Shown here: positions 14,250 to 22,564 of the stretch, piece after piece | Layout: each line of letters opens with the position of its first letter | Position numbering within the stretch: position 1 is the stretch's first letter | From: Deltaproteobacteria bacterium | GTDB taxonomy: Bacteria; Desulfobacterota; Desulfobacteria; Desulfobacterales; UBA5852 | DNA: 35,538 bases | Direction of reading: 5' to 3' | Assembly (NCBI GenBank): GCA_020444045.1 | Contig: JAHLLS010000038.1 | Span: 1 to 35,538 of the forward strand | Position numbers and translations under genes: made by a program | The notes under the pieces: model-generated | The model's input: the letters and a program-made list of their open reading frames with translations, nothing else | The model's database searches: none | Told to the model about the DNA's origin: nothing

Positions 14250-14449
14250 TTGATGGGCTCGTAAAAAGTCCAAAATAAAGGTTTTGTGGCATTCCGACAA
14301 ACGAGGCTGTGTCGCAATTACCAAATAACGCCTATGCTTTATTTTGTCATTCCGGACTTGATCCGGAATCCATTGGATTTAAGCCGCGTTGCCATTCTGG
14401 ATGCCGGATCGTGTCCGGCATGACGGATTAAAGACTACGAGTTCATCAA
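14250..14449. mobile_element. 200-bp inverted-repeat element carrying two GTCCGG palindromes
   Basis: The left end TTGATGGGCTCGTAAAAAGTC and the right end, read in reverse as TTGATGAACTCGTAGTC, are imperfect terminal inverted repeats. Inside are the 27-bp repeat in reverse orientation (14346-14372) and a diverged forward copy ATGCCGGATCGTGTCCGGCAT (about 14401-14421). There is no coding capacity. It appears inserted between the two arms of a family A palindrome. Confidence 0.6.
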
Positions 14450-14494
14450 TCTTTTCCATGCATCCCAAAATTTTCCATCGTCATTCTGGTTTCC

Positions 14495-14605
14495 TTCAAG
14501 ATCTTCATGCTCTTCATGGTAGAAAAATATATTTTCCTTTTAGCTTCGCGCTTGCCACTACTCGCTTATCTTAATCCGTGTCTATCCGTGTTCATCTGTG
14601 TCCAA
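14495..14605 (-). repeat. Reversed family A and B arms overlapping the end of etfA
   Basis: The A arm CTTCATGCTCTTCATGGTAG lies at about 14497-14522 and the B arm (CCGTGTCTATCCGTGTTCATC and onward) at about 14576-14603. The B arm supplies the last codons and the stop of etfA. Confidence 0.85.
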
Positions 14606-15577
14606 TCTTTCCTTCTCAATCGCCTCGATCAGCAAGGGCAAAAAAGTTACCAAATCCTCCACTACGCCCACATCGGCGGCATTGAATATCGCGGCATGGG
14701 GATCGCTGTTGAGCGCCACGACAAAACGCGACCCGCTCATACCGGCCAGGTGCTGGAATGCGCCGGAGATGCCGCAGGCCAGGTAAAGCTCAGGGGCGAT
14801 TGTCGCACCGGTGACCCCCACCTGGCGATGGTATGGCAGCCAACCCGCATCACAGACGATGCGGGATCCCGCCATGGCCGATTTGGGAAATAAGGCAGCC
14901 AGTCGGGAAAGGAGATCGAGATTATCTTCCGAACCGATGCCGCGTCCGGCCGCCACGACGGTTGTCGCCTGGGTCAAGTCTGCTTCGGTCGCCGATTCCT
15001 TGATCTTGATCAGACAGGTCCGGGTGACCGGCAGGCATGGCTGCTGGGTCTGCACCACCGCAGAGTGGCTGCTATTCCCATCAAACTTGAAGTACCCCGG
15101 CAGCACCGTCAGGACGACCGGCCGATCACCCGCCTTTACTCCGGCCGTATACTTGCCACCCAATACGGCATGTTGAAAAACCGGCACACCGTCCTGCATC
15201 ACCAGTCCTTGGATCCCGCAAACACAGGCGGCATCCAACCTAACCGCCAACGTCGCCGCATAGTCTTGTGATCGGGATGTGTGGAGGAGCGCGATTAAAT
15301 CCGGTTGCATATCCAGTAGAAACGGATGCAAGACCTCGAATAACAATTCTCCCGTGGGCGACACCTCGCGTGGGATCTCCAGCGCGACGGCCGGATAGCC
15401 GGTGCGCCCTGACAAAAAGGCGCCGGCATCGACGGCATTGCTTCCCACTACAAGCCATTGAACTTCAACTGATCCGTTTTCTGCCAGCCTTTCTGCCAGA
15501 GCCGCCAGATCCAGAATAGCCGAATGGGTTCTCCCCTGCTCAGCTTCGGCAATGATGGCGACCTTGCGTGCCGACAT
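14582..15577 (-). CDS. etfA: Electron transfer flavoprotein alpha subunit
   Basis: A 331-residue ETF alpha subunit, the FAD-carrying partner that accepts electrons from acyl-CoA dehydrogenases. The C-terminal FAD domain is clear: VVAAGRGIGSEDNLDLL, GSRIVCDAGWLP, QVGVTGATIAPELYLACGIS, FQHLAGM and ALNSDPHAAIFNAADVGVVED. The ATG at 15577 overlaps the etfB stop as TGATG and is preferred over a GTG at 15583. The last residues (DTDEHG) and the stop codon are encoded by a family B repeat; the fold should end near LIEAIEKER, so the natural terminus has been replaced. It probably transfers electrons from the two acyl-CoA dehydrogenases encoded across the divergent promoter. Confidence 0.93.
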   Translation of the reverse strand: MSARKVAIIAEAEQGRTHSAILDLAALAERLAENGSVEVQWLVVGSNAVDAGAFLSGRTGYPAVALEIPREVSPTGELLFEVLHPFLLDMQPDLIALLHTSRSQDYAATLAVRLDAACVCGIQGLVMQDGVPVFQHAVLGGKYTAGVKAGDRPVVLTVLPGYFKFDGNSSHSAVVQTQQPCLPVTRTCLIKIKESATEADLTQATTVVAAGRGIGSEDNLDLLSRLAALFPKSAMAGSRIVCDAGWLPYHRQVGVTGATIAPELYLACGISGAFQHLAGMSGSRFVVALNSDPHAAIFNAADVGVVEDLVTFLPLLIEAIEKERLDTDEHG

Positions 15578-16359
15578 CAACACAGCCCTTTCGCGTGAAA
15601 CAGCTTGGCCAGTTGGTGCGCCTTGCTCTCTGCGGTGCCTTCGATCATAACCCCGGCCCGCACCTTCTCAGGTGGTGTAATGGCGCATACCCGCTGCCTA
15701 TCCGTCGGAGTCGTCAGGAGCGCCGCCGGTAAAACCTCCAGTGGATATTGGTTAGCCCGCAGTAATTTTGAAAGTGCCGGATAACGCGGCGTGTGGATTC
15801 CCGACTGGATGGTCAGCAGGGCCGGAAGCCTAACTGCCAGCACTTCCTGGCATCCGCCCTCGACCTCTCTTTCGCACTGCAGCGCCCTACCCTCATCCTC
15901 GGCGTTCACCGTATGGATCGCGGTCAGGCAGGGCCATTTCAGCAAACCGGCGATGACCGGCCCCACCGCCCCCTGCATCAAGTCTTCGGACATCACTCCG
16001 CAAAGAATCACGTCGTAAGCCTTTTCACGGGCATAAGCGGCAATCAATTCCCCAATCCTAAACGGACTCGGAAACATTTCGCCGGCCTGTTGGATATGCA
16101 CGCCATGATCGACGCCCATGCCGATAGCTCGCCGGAGCACGTCGCCGGTATTTTCGTCACCCACGGTCAGCGTGTCGATACGGGATGCACCGTGAGTTTC
16201 CCTCAGCTGAAGGGCTGCCTCGACCGCGTATTCGTCGTAGCGGTTCATCCGCCAGGGGGTCCCTTCGCAGGTGATATCCGCCGGAGATCGGGGCGGCGTA
16301 TCCGGGAAGGTCATGCTTTCCAGATCGGGAACACGTTTTATACAGACGAGAATTCGCAT
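15577..16359 (-). CDS. etfB: Electron transfer flavoprotein beta subunit
   Basis: A 260-residue ETF beta subunit from the ATG giving MRILVCIKRVPDLESMTF; an in-frame start seven codons upstream is less likely. Family motifs: RMNRYDEYAVEAALQLRE, TVGDENTGDVLRRAIGMGVD, ILCGVMSEDLMQGAVGPVIA, and LPALLTIQSGIHTPRYPALS near the end. ETF beta binds AMP in canonical ETFs, or a second FAD in bifurcating ones; which applies here cannot be told by eye. It is co-translated with etfA through a TGATG overlap. The unit diverges from the phosphatase-fold gene and catabolic cluster, with a palindromic TetR-type site in between. Confidence 0.93.
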   Translation of the reverse strand: MRILVCIKRVPDLESMTFPDTPPRSPADITCEGTPWRMNRYDEYAVEAALQLRETHGASRIDTLTVGDENTGDVLRRAIGMGVDHGVHIQQAGEMFPSPFRIGELIAAYAREKAYDVILCGVMSEDLMQGAVGPVIAGLLKWPCLTAIHTVNAEDEGRALQCEREVEGGCQEVLAVRLPALLTIQSGIHTPRYPALSKLLRANQYPLEVLPAALLTTPTDRQRVCAITPPEKVRAGVMIEGTAESKAHQLAKLFHAKGLC

Positions 16360-16444
16360 CTTAGAAACTAAGTTGGTCACTGAGAAAAACTCAAATTAAA
16401 AATGTCAAGCGCAAAACTGACTGCAAAAGCAAAAATGCAAAACA

Positions 16445-16636
16445 TTCTCACCACGAAGGGCACGAAGAGGGCGAAGTTGTATATAAACAGAAAAACATTT
16501 TTTACCATGAAGGACATGAAGATTCTGAAGAAAATCAAATAGGACACAGATCAGCACAGATTTCCGCAGATTAAAGCAGTGATATAATTTCAGCAAAAAC
16601 ATTATCGGTGTGTATCTGTGTTGATCTGCGTCCCAT
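16445..16636. repeat. Family A and B arms in the etfB upstream gap
   Basis: Forward A arms at about 16448-16476 (ACGAAG type) and 16502-16530 (ATGAAG type), a forward B arm at about 16541-16575 and a reversed B arm at about 16608-16634. Only part of the inverted A structure is left here. No gene is seen between etfB and 16858. Confidence 0.85.
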
Positions 16637-16709
16637 TATCATTTTGTGCCGTATTCGCCTTTTATCCGTATTATGTAAAATGTGTCCGTACCTGTGTCAA
16701 CAAAAATAG

Positions 16710-16723
16710 AACGAACGTTCGTT
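16710..16723. promoter_or_regulatory. Perfect 14-bp palindrome, likely TetR-family operator
   Basis: AACGAACGTTCGTT is a perfect palindrome placed immediately upstream of a TTGACA box, in the divergent region between etfB and the plus-strand cluster. TetR/FadR-type regulators of beta-oxidation genes commonly bind such GAACG-type palindromes. The TetR gene at 22882-23571 is the natural candidate regulator. Binding is inferred. Confidence 0.6.
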
Positions 16724-16728
16724 TTTTA

Positions 16729-16757
16729 TTGACATCCCCAATGGGCTCTGCCATATC
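16729..16757 (+). promoter_or_regulatory. Possible sigma-70-type promoter for the catabolic cluster
   Basis: TTGACA at 16729-16734, then 17 bases, then CATATC at 16752-16757, a weak -10 match. It points at the gene starting at 16858 and abuts the palindromic operator. Confidence 0.45.
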
Positions 16758-16857
16758 GCATTTAAGGATTCACTGACAAGGATACCCTGCAGAATATAAA
16801 CTTCCCTCAATCGGGTATTGCATCGATTCATAAGGATCACCAACCAACGGTTTCGAG

Positions 16858-17568
16858 ATGAGCACAATCTACATGTTCCGTCACGGCCAGGCATCTTTCG
16901 GCCAGGATAACTACGATCAGCTCTCACCCACCGGCTATCGCCAGGCGCGACTGGTTGCGGAACACCTGCGGGTTCTCGGAATCACATTCGACGCGGTTTA
17001 CACCGGGGAATTGGCCCGGCAGAAACAGACGTTTCAGTCGATGGCGGATGTTTTTGCCGCGAGCGATGCCCGTTTGCCCACACCGGTCGAAACCGCCGAT
17101 CTGAATGAATATAACTCGACGGGCGTCTGGCAGCATTATTACCCCGCCATAATTCGTGATCACCCGGAACTTGAACTGGATGATACCAGCCTGGGGCAAA
17201 ACCCGAAACAGTTTCAACACGTTTTTGCCCGTATCGTCCAGCGGTGGATAAACGATCCGCACGCGACGCCGGGGATTGAATCATGGCGAACCTTTCGCAG
17301 CCGCATCGCCGAAGGGTTGAATACCATCATGCGGCAAGAGGGATCGGGAAAAAATGTGATGGTCTTTACATCGGCCGGCCCCGTGGCCACGGCCGTCCAG
17401 ATGGCCACCGGCATGCCCGACGAGCGCTGCATCGGCATCTCCTGGCAGGTGTTGAATGCCTCCACGACGCGATTCCGCTACAACGAAAAGGAAATAACGC
17501 TTGTGGGGTTCAATGATGTGGCTGCCCTTGAACGCCAGGGCGACCCAGGTCTGCTGACGTACCGGTAA
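16858..17568 (+). CDS. Histidine phosphatase (phosphoglycerate mutase-fold) family protein
   Basis: A 236-residue protein with the phosphohistidine motif RHG at residues 8-10 (MFRHGQASFG) and the early Arg-containing segment YTGELARQKQTFQSM. The second catalytic His normally found in a VSHGG-like motif is not visible: the matching segment reads VFTSAGPVATAV (residues 169-180), with Ala173 in its place, so activity may be altered. Genes of this subtype often accompany acyl-CoA dehydrogenase and APH-kinase genes; this is general familiarity and not tested here. It is the first gene after the probable operator. A role in removing phosphate from a phospho-acyl intermediate is possible but unproven. 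Confidence 0.8.
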   Translation: MSTIYMFRHGQASFGQDNYDQLSPTGYRQARLVAEHLRVLGITFDAVYTGELARQKQTFQSMADVFAASDARLPTPVETADLNEYNSTGVWQHYYPAIIRDHPELELDDTSLGQNPKQFQHVFARIVQRWINDPHATPGIESWRTFRSRIAEGLNTIMRQEGSGKNVMVFTSAGPVATAVQMATGMPDERCIGISWQVLNASTTRFRYNEKEITLVGFNDVAALERQGDPGLLTYR

Positions 17569-17570
17569 TA

Positions 17571-17824
17571 ATGGGACACGGATCAACGCTGATGAACACT
17601 GATAACATTAAGAAAAATTGAGACCTAAAAACGATTCACCATGAAGATCATGAAGGACATGAAGAAATCAATTTGTCCGCAACAAATTGATTTATGTCAT
17701 CAGGTCTCATCGGGGTAGCCGCTTAATTGTTATTACCCTTCATGAACTTCATGCGCTTCATGGTAAACTTTCTTTTAAGAGGCCCCTTTTGATCCGTGTC
17801 TATCTGTGTGCATCAGTGTCCTAT
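17571..17824. repeat. Complete inverted B-A-hairpin-A-B spacer
   Basis: Forward B at about 17571-17603, forward A at about 17636-17663, central hairpin AAATCAATTTGT/ACAAATTGATTT at 17665-17693, reversed A at about 17739-17763 and reversed B at about 17791-17822. It begins three bases after the upstream stop codon and ends 30 bases before the next start codon. Confidence 0.88.
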
Positions 17825-17853
17825 CATCATATAAAACTCTATAGGAGCCAAAA

Positions 17854-19044
17854 ATGGACTTCACCGTATCGGAAAAGATGCAGACCGTCGTCGGGATGAT
17901 CGACGAGTTCGTGGACAAGGAACTCATTCCGCTGGAGCCGGTTTTCTTGCGGGGCGACATGGCGACCCTCGAAAAGGAGATCAAGAACAAGCAGCGCCTG
18001 GTCAAACAGATGGAGTTATGGGCACCGAATCACCCGGTGGAATATGGCGGGATGGGGCTGGATCTCATGGAACACGCCCTGGTGTCCGAGGCGTTGGGCC
18101 GCACGCCGCTGGGCCACTATGTATTCGGCTGCCAAGCCCCGGATGCCGGCAATGCCGAGATTCTGCACCTGCACGGCACCCCGGAGCAGAAAGCCCGGTA
18201 CCTGAAACCCCTGATCCAGGGTGACATCCGGTCCTGCTTCTCCATGACCGAGGTTGAGCTGCCGGGCTCCAACCCCCTCATGATGGAAACCACGGCCGTC
18301 AAGGACGGCGACGACTATGTGATCAACGGCCAGAAATGGTACACCACCGCTTCGGACGGCGCTGAGTTCGCCATCGTCATGGCGGTGACCAACCCGGACG
18401 CGCCACCCTATCTCCAGGCCAGCATGATCATCGTGCCCACCGACACCCCGGGGTTCAACCAGGTCCGCTGCATCCCGGTCATGGGCGAAACCGGCACCGG
18501 CTATTTCAGCCACGGCGAGATCCTTTATCAATCCTGCCGGGTTCCACAGAAAAACCTGCTGGGACCCGAGGGCCATGGTTTCGTCATTGCCCAGGAACGG
18601 CTGGGACCAGGACGCATCCACCACTGCATGCGCTGGATCGGCATCTGCAACCGTGCCATGGACCTCATGTGCCGGCGTGCGGCATCCCGCCCCATCGCCC
18701 CCGGTCGAACGCTGAGCACAAAACAGATCGTCCAGGCCTGGATCGCCGAATCTGCCGCCGAGATTCAGGCCGCCCGCCTTTCCGTACTGCACGCCGCCTG
18801 GAAAATGGAAGTGGAAAGCCACAAGGCGGCCCGCAAGGAAATCTCGCTCATCAAATTCCTGACCGCCAAGGCCATGATGAACGTCATCGACCGCGCCCTG
18901 CAGGTGCATGGCGGGCTCGGCATGACGGACGACACTATCCTGGCCTTCTGCTACCGCCACGAACGCGCCGCCCGGATCTACGATGGAGCAGACGAAGTCC
19001 ATAAGATTTCGGCCGCCAAGCAGATTTTGAAGGGCTATGTATAA
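17854..19044 (+). CDS. Acyl-CoA dehydrogenase, ACAD10/ACAD11-like
   Basis: A 396-residue flavoprotein with the usual acyl-CoA dehydrogenase order: N-terminal helical domain (residues 1-125), beta domain with CFSMTEVELPGSNP (128-140) and VINGQKWYTTASDG, and C-terminal helical domain with QVHGGLGMTDD (350-360). The catalytic base position in classical enzymes is Glu in a YEGT motif. Here it reads IYDGADEVHK with Asp377, as in ACAD10/ACAD11-type enzymes. Those, and LvaC of Pseudomonas levulinate catabolism, act on 4-phosphoacyl-CoA made by an APH-type kinase. An APH kinase of that type is encoded at 23608. A GGAG ribosome site precedes ATG 17854. Electrons, if released, would go to ETF. Confidence 0.9.
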   Translation: MDFTVSEKMQTVVGMIDEFVDKELIPLEPVFLRGDMATLEKEIKNKQRLVKQMELWAPNHPVEYGGMGLDLMEHALVSEALGRTPLGHYVFGCQAPDAGNAEILHLHGTPEQKARYLKPLIQGDIRSCFSMTEVELPGSNPLMMETTAVKDGDDYVINGQKWYTTASDGAEFAIVMAVTNPDAPPYLQASMIIVPTDTPGFNQVRCIPVMGETGTGYFSHGEILYQSCRVPQKNLLGPEGHGFVIAQERLGPGRIHHCMRWIGICNRAMDLMCRRAASRPIAPGRTLSTKQIVQAWIAESAAEIQAARLSVLHAAWKMEVESHKAARKEISLIKFLTAKAMMNVIDRALQVHGGLGMTDDTILAFCYRHERAARIYDGADEVHKISAAKQILKGYV

Positions 19045-19045
19045 T

Positions 19046-19476
19046 AGGACACGGATGAACATGGATAGACACAGATAGAAAAAAAAAGACATTTACCATG
19101 AAGCGCATGAAGAAGGGCTTGAAGGAAATTAATGGGACACAGATGAACACAGAGAGGCACAAATAAATCTAAATGAATAATTCACCACGAAGCGCACGAA
19201 GAGCTTGAAGTAAAAAAAGGGCAAAATTATTTATTCACCATGAAGATCATGAAGGAATCAATTTATCTGCGACAAATTGATTCCAATATCCTTAAGGATA
19301 TTTAGTCTTCTCTTCTATGGGCGATCTTTGAACTAAATATCGCATTAGCGTTTGTTTAACCCTTCATGTCCTTCATGCGCTTCATGGTAGATCGGTTTTC
19401 TTTTTTTATTATTTATCTGTGTTGATCTTTGTCCTAAATGGTTTTCTTCGTGATCTTTGTGCCCTTCGTGGTAATT
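19046..19476. repeat. Large inverted spacer with repeated B and A arms
   Basis: Forward arms in order: B (19048-19078), A (19095-19123), B (19134-19168), A of ACGAAG type (19182-19211), A (19236-19255), then the hairpin GGAATCAATTT/AAATTGATTCC (19254-19284). Reversed arms: A (19361-19389), B (19409-19435) and A of CGTGAAG type (19445-19474). It fills almost the whole 468-bp gap between two co-directional acyl-CoA dehydrogenase genes. Confidence 0.88.
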
Positions 19477-19512
19477 TCTTTTAATATTAATTAAGGAACA
19501 AGGAAAAAGACA

Positions 19513-21327
19513 ATGGCCCAACAAATTGCCGACCGCCGCGACATCGACTTTGTTCTGCACGAACTTCTTGCAATCGAGAAGTTGACCGAGACGAAAAAAT
19601 TCGGGGAATTCAACCGCAAGGCCTTCGACCTGATCCTCAATGAGGCCCGGCGCTTCGCCATCAAGGAACTGTTGCCCACCTATGAGGAAGGCGACCGTAT
19701 CGGCGTCCGCTATGAGGGCAACGGCACGGTCAAGGTGCCGGACAGCTTTCACCGGGTGCATAAGCTCTATCTGGAAAGCGAATGGACGGCCCCGGCCATG
19801 AACCCTGAATACGGCGGCCAGGGATTGCCCCACTCCCTTGCGGTTGCCGCGGACGAATACCTCATGGGCGCCAACTGGGCCATCAGCGCCTATGGTTCGA
19901 TGGGGGCCGGCACCGGCTACATGATCGAAAATTACGGTACCGAAGAGCAAAAAAAGACCTACCTAAAAAAACTATACACCGGCGAGTGGGGCGGCACCAT
20001 GCTGCTGACCGAATCGGAAGCCGGGTCCGACGTCGGCAACCTGTCCACCACGGCCGTACGCAACCCCGACGGCACGTATTCCTTGACCGGCAACAAAATC
20101 TTCATCACCAACGGCGAGCACGACCTGGTGGACAACATCATTCACCCGGTGCTGGCCCGCATCGAAGGCGATCCAGCCGGCACCAAGGGCATTTCCATTT
20201 TTATCGTGCCCAAATATTTCGTCAATGAAGACGGCAGCCTGGGAGACCGCAACGACATCGTCTGCACCGGTGTGGAGGAAAAACACGGCATACACGCCAG
20301 CGCCACCTGCAGCATGGCGCTGGGGACCAAAGGCCAGTGCATCGGTTACCTGCTGGGCGAAGAGCAAAAGGGCATGAGGATCATGTTCCAGATGATGAAC
20401 GGCGCCCGATTAGGGACCGGCCTGCAGGCCCTGGCCCATGCCTCCACCGCCTACCTCTATGCCCTGGACTATGCCCGCAAACGCATCCAGGGCCGCGACC
20501 TCGAGGATTTCAAGAATCACAATGCCGCCCCGGTGGCCATTATCCGCCATCCCGACATCCGCCGGACCCTGCTGTGGATGAAAGCCCACGTGGAGGGACT
20601 GCGCGCCCTGATCTACTACTGCTGGAATCTGATCGACCAGGCGGTGGCCTCCGAATCGGAAGAAGAGCAAACCTACCTGATGGACCTGGTGGGTCTCATC
20701 ACGCCCATCATCAAGGGCTATGGCAGTGAGCGCGGCTACGATGTCTGCGTGCAGGCGATCCAGGTGTTCGGGGGGGCCGGCTACACCCGGGACTACCCGG
20801 TGGAAGCCATCGCCCGGGACTGCAAAATCACCACCATCTTCGAGGGCTGCACCGGCATTCAGGCCCTGGATCTCTTGGGCCGCAAGCTGGGCATGAAAAA
20901 AGGCGCCATCTATATGGACTTCATCGGAAAGATGAAGGCAGCGGCCGCAGCCGGTAAAAATCAAACGGCAACAGCCGATATGGCGGGGCGATTCGACGCC
21001 GTCGTGGACCGACTAAAGCAAGTGGCCTTCCATCTGGGCCAATCTGCCATGTCGCCCAAGTTCAAGGCCGCCTTTTCCCACTCGGTCCCTTTTCTGGACG
21101 TCATGGGGGATGTGATGATGGCCTGGATGCTCCTCTGGCGTGCCACCGTGGCCGCCGAAAAGCTGGAAACGGCTAAAAAGAAAGACCAGCAGTTCTACCA
21201 GGGCCAGATCCAGACCGCTGAATTTTTCATCCGCACCATCCTGCCGGTCACGCTGGGCAGAATGGATGCCATCGAGGATTGCAACGATGCGGCGGTGGTA
21301 ATGGAAGAAGCGGCCTTCGGCGGCTAA
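19513..21327 (+). CDS. Large acyl-CoA dehydrogenase with C-terminal extension
   Basis: A 604-residue acyl-CoA dehydrogenase of the long (about 600-residue) class. FAD and substrate motifs: MLLTESEAGSDVGNLSTTAV (residues 163-182) and GNKIFITNGEHD (193-204). The catalytic Glu is present at residue 444 (TTIFEGCTGIQALDLLGRK), unlike in the 396-residue enzyme upstream. Residues about 470-604 are the C-terminal extension found in this class. It catalyses the alpha-beta dehydrogenation of acyl-CoA with ETF as electron acceptor. AAGGAA-type ribosome sites precede ATG 19513. It is separated from both neighbours by repeat-filled gaps. Chain-length preference cannot be read from sequence. Confidence 0.93.
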   Translation: MAQQIADRRDIDFVLHELLAIEKLTETKKFGEFNRKAFDLILNEARRFAIKELLPTYEEGDRIGVRYEGNGTVKVPDSFHRVHKLYLESEWTAPAMNPEYGGQGLPHSLAVAADEYLMGANWAISAYGSMGAGTGYMIENYGTEEQKKTYLKKLYTGEWGGTMLLTESEAGSDVGNLSTTAVRNPDGTYSLTGNKIFITNGEHDLVDNIIHPVLARIEGDPAGTKGISIFIVPKYFVNEDGSLGDRNDIVCTGVEEKHGIHASATCSMALGTKGQCIGYLLGEEQKGMRIMFQMMNGARLGTGLQALAHASTAYLYALDYARKRIQGRDLEDFKNHNAAPVAIIRHPDIRRTLLWMKAHVEGLRALIYYCWNLIDQAVASESEEEQTYLMDLVGLITPIIKGYGSERGYDVCVQAIQVFGGAGYTRDYPVEAIARDCKITTIFEGCTGIQALDLLGRKLGMKKGAIYMDFIGKMKAAAAAGKNQTATADMAGRFDAVVDRLKQVAFHLGQSAMSPKFKAAFSHSVPFLDVMGDVMMAWMLLWRATVAAEKLETAKKKDQQFYQGQIQTAEFFIRTILPVTLGRMDAIEDCNDAAVVMEEAAFGG

Positions 21328-21333
21328 TGACGC

Positions 21334-21672
21334 ATTCACCACGAAGGACATTTAGAAAATCATAATAGGACACTGATGAACACAGATTAACACGGATTAA
21401 AGATTAGAACATATTTACCATGAAGTGCATGAAGAACATGAAGGATAACATCAAAAGCTAAAAGATTAACACCAAGAAGGGAAACGAAGTGGGATGAGGG
21501 TCAGATATCGAACATATATTTGGACCAATTTGTCGCCGACAAATTGATTTCTTCATGCTCTTCATGTCCTTCATGGTGAAAACAGCTTTTTGTTCTTGAT
21601 TTTGCTTTCAGCGCTAAGCTTGGTGCTTTTATCCTAATTTGATCAGTGTTTATCTGTGTCAATCTGTGGCTA
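21334..21672. repeat. Spacer with B and A arms and half of the A palindrome
   Basis: A short ACGAAG-type A piece at 21336-21350, forward B at about 21366-21400, forward A at about 21416-21445. The hairpin core CAATTTGTC/GACAAATTG (21526-21546) runs directly into the reversed A arm (21550-21578), and a reversed B arm lies at about 21643-21670. The hairpin is attached to the reverse arm here, the mirror image of the 14.1, 17.6 and 19.2 kb copies. Confidence 0.88.
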
Positions 21673-21688
21673 AAAAAGGAATTTTAAA

Positions 21689-22558
21689 ATGAAAATCGAC
21701 GACATCAAAAAAATCTGTGTGGTGGGGGCCGGCAACATGGGTCACCAGATCGCCACCCTGTGCGCTATGAACGGCTTCCAGACGTCCTGCACGGACATTG
21801 ACCAGGGCACCCTCGACAAGGCCACTGCGTTTGCAGATCACTACCTGCCCGGGCGGGTTGCCAAAGGCAAACTTACCGAACAGGACGCCCAGGAAACCCT
21901 TGAACGGCTGACGTTCACACCGAATCTGGCGGAGGCTGCCGAGGGTGCCGATTATGTAATCGAGGCCGCGGTGGAGGTTCTGGAAATCAAACGCCGGATT
22001 TTTGCCGACCTCGACGACATGACCCCGGCCCACGCTGTTCTGGCCACCAACAGTTCGGCCATTGTCAGCTCGAAAATCGCCGACGCCACCGGCCGCCCGG
22101 ACAAGGTGGTCAACCTGCACTTTTTCAACCCCGCCCTGGTGATGAAGCTGGTGGAAGTCGTGCAGGGGCCGCACGTGTCCCAGGAAACGGCCGACCTTTC
22201 CATGGCATTGTGCGAAAAGTTGGGCAAAATGCCAGTGCGCCTCAATAAAGAAGTCAACGGTTTTCTGCTGAACCGCATCTTCTTCGCCATCATCAAGGAA
22301 GCCGAATGGCTGCTGGAAATGGGGGTCGCCTCGGTCGAAGATATCGACAAGGCTTGCGTCTTCGGCGCCGGCCACCCCATGGGGCCCTTCCGTCTCATGG
22401 ATCTCACCGGCATCGACCTGGCCTACACCATGGGCATGGAAGCCTTCCGGAGCTCCGGAGACCGTGCGGACCTGCCGGTACCCAGCCTCGTGAAACATTT
22501 TGTCCAAGGGGAATACGGTCAGAAGACAGGGCGGGGCTGGTACGACTATAAAGAATAG
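21689..22558 (+). CDS. 3-hydroxyacyl-CoA dehydrogenase
   Basis: A 289-residue NAD-dependent enzyme of the 3-hydroxybutyryl-CoA dehydrogenase type. The Rossmann motif is GAGNMG at residues 13-18 (ICVVGAGNMGHQIATLCA). The catalytic His144 and Glu156 lie in NLHFFNPALVMKLVEVVQG, with Ser/Asn of LATNSSAI nearby. The C-terminal domain has NGFLLNRIFFAIIKEAEWLL and HPMGPFRLMDLTGIDLAY. It oxidises (S)-3-hydroxyacyl-CoA to 3-ketoacyl-CoA and fits as the third beta-oxidation step in the cluster; no enoyl-CoA hydratase or thiolase is encoded in the window. An AAGGA site precedes ATG 21689. Confidence 0.93.
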   Translation: MKIDDIKKICVVGAGNMGHQIATLCAMNGFQTSCTDIDQGTLDKATAFADHYLPGRVAKGKLTEQDAQETLERLTFTPNLAEAAEGADYVIEAAVEVLEIKRRIFADLDDMTPAHAVLATNSSAIVSSKIADATGRPDKVVNLHFFNPALVMKLVEVVQGPHVSQETADLSMALCEKLGKMPVRLNKEVNGFLLNRIFFAIIKEAEWLLEMGVASVEDIDKACVFGAGHPMGPFRLMDLTGIDLAYTMGMEAFRSSGDRADLPVPSLVKHFVQGEYGQKTGRGWYDYKE

Positions 22559-22564
22559 AAATAA

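Noticed and set aside
18016..19092. A 358-residue minus-strand frame over the acyl-CoA dehydrogenase gene
   Set aside because: It is a high-GC antisense shadow; the plus strand carries a complete recognisable enzyme.
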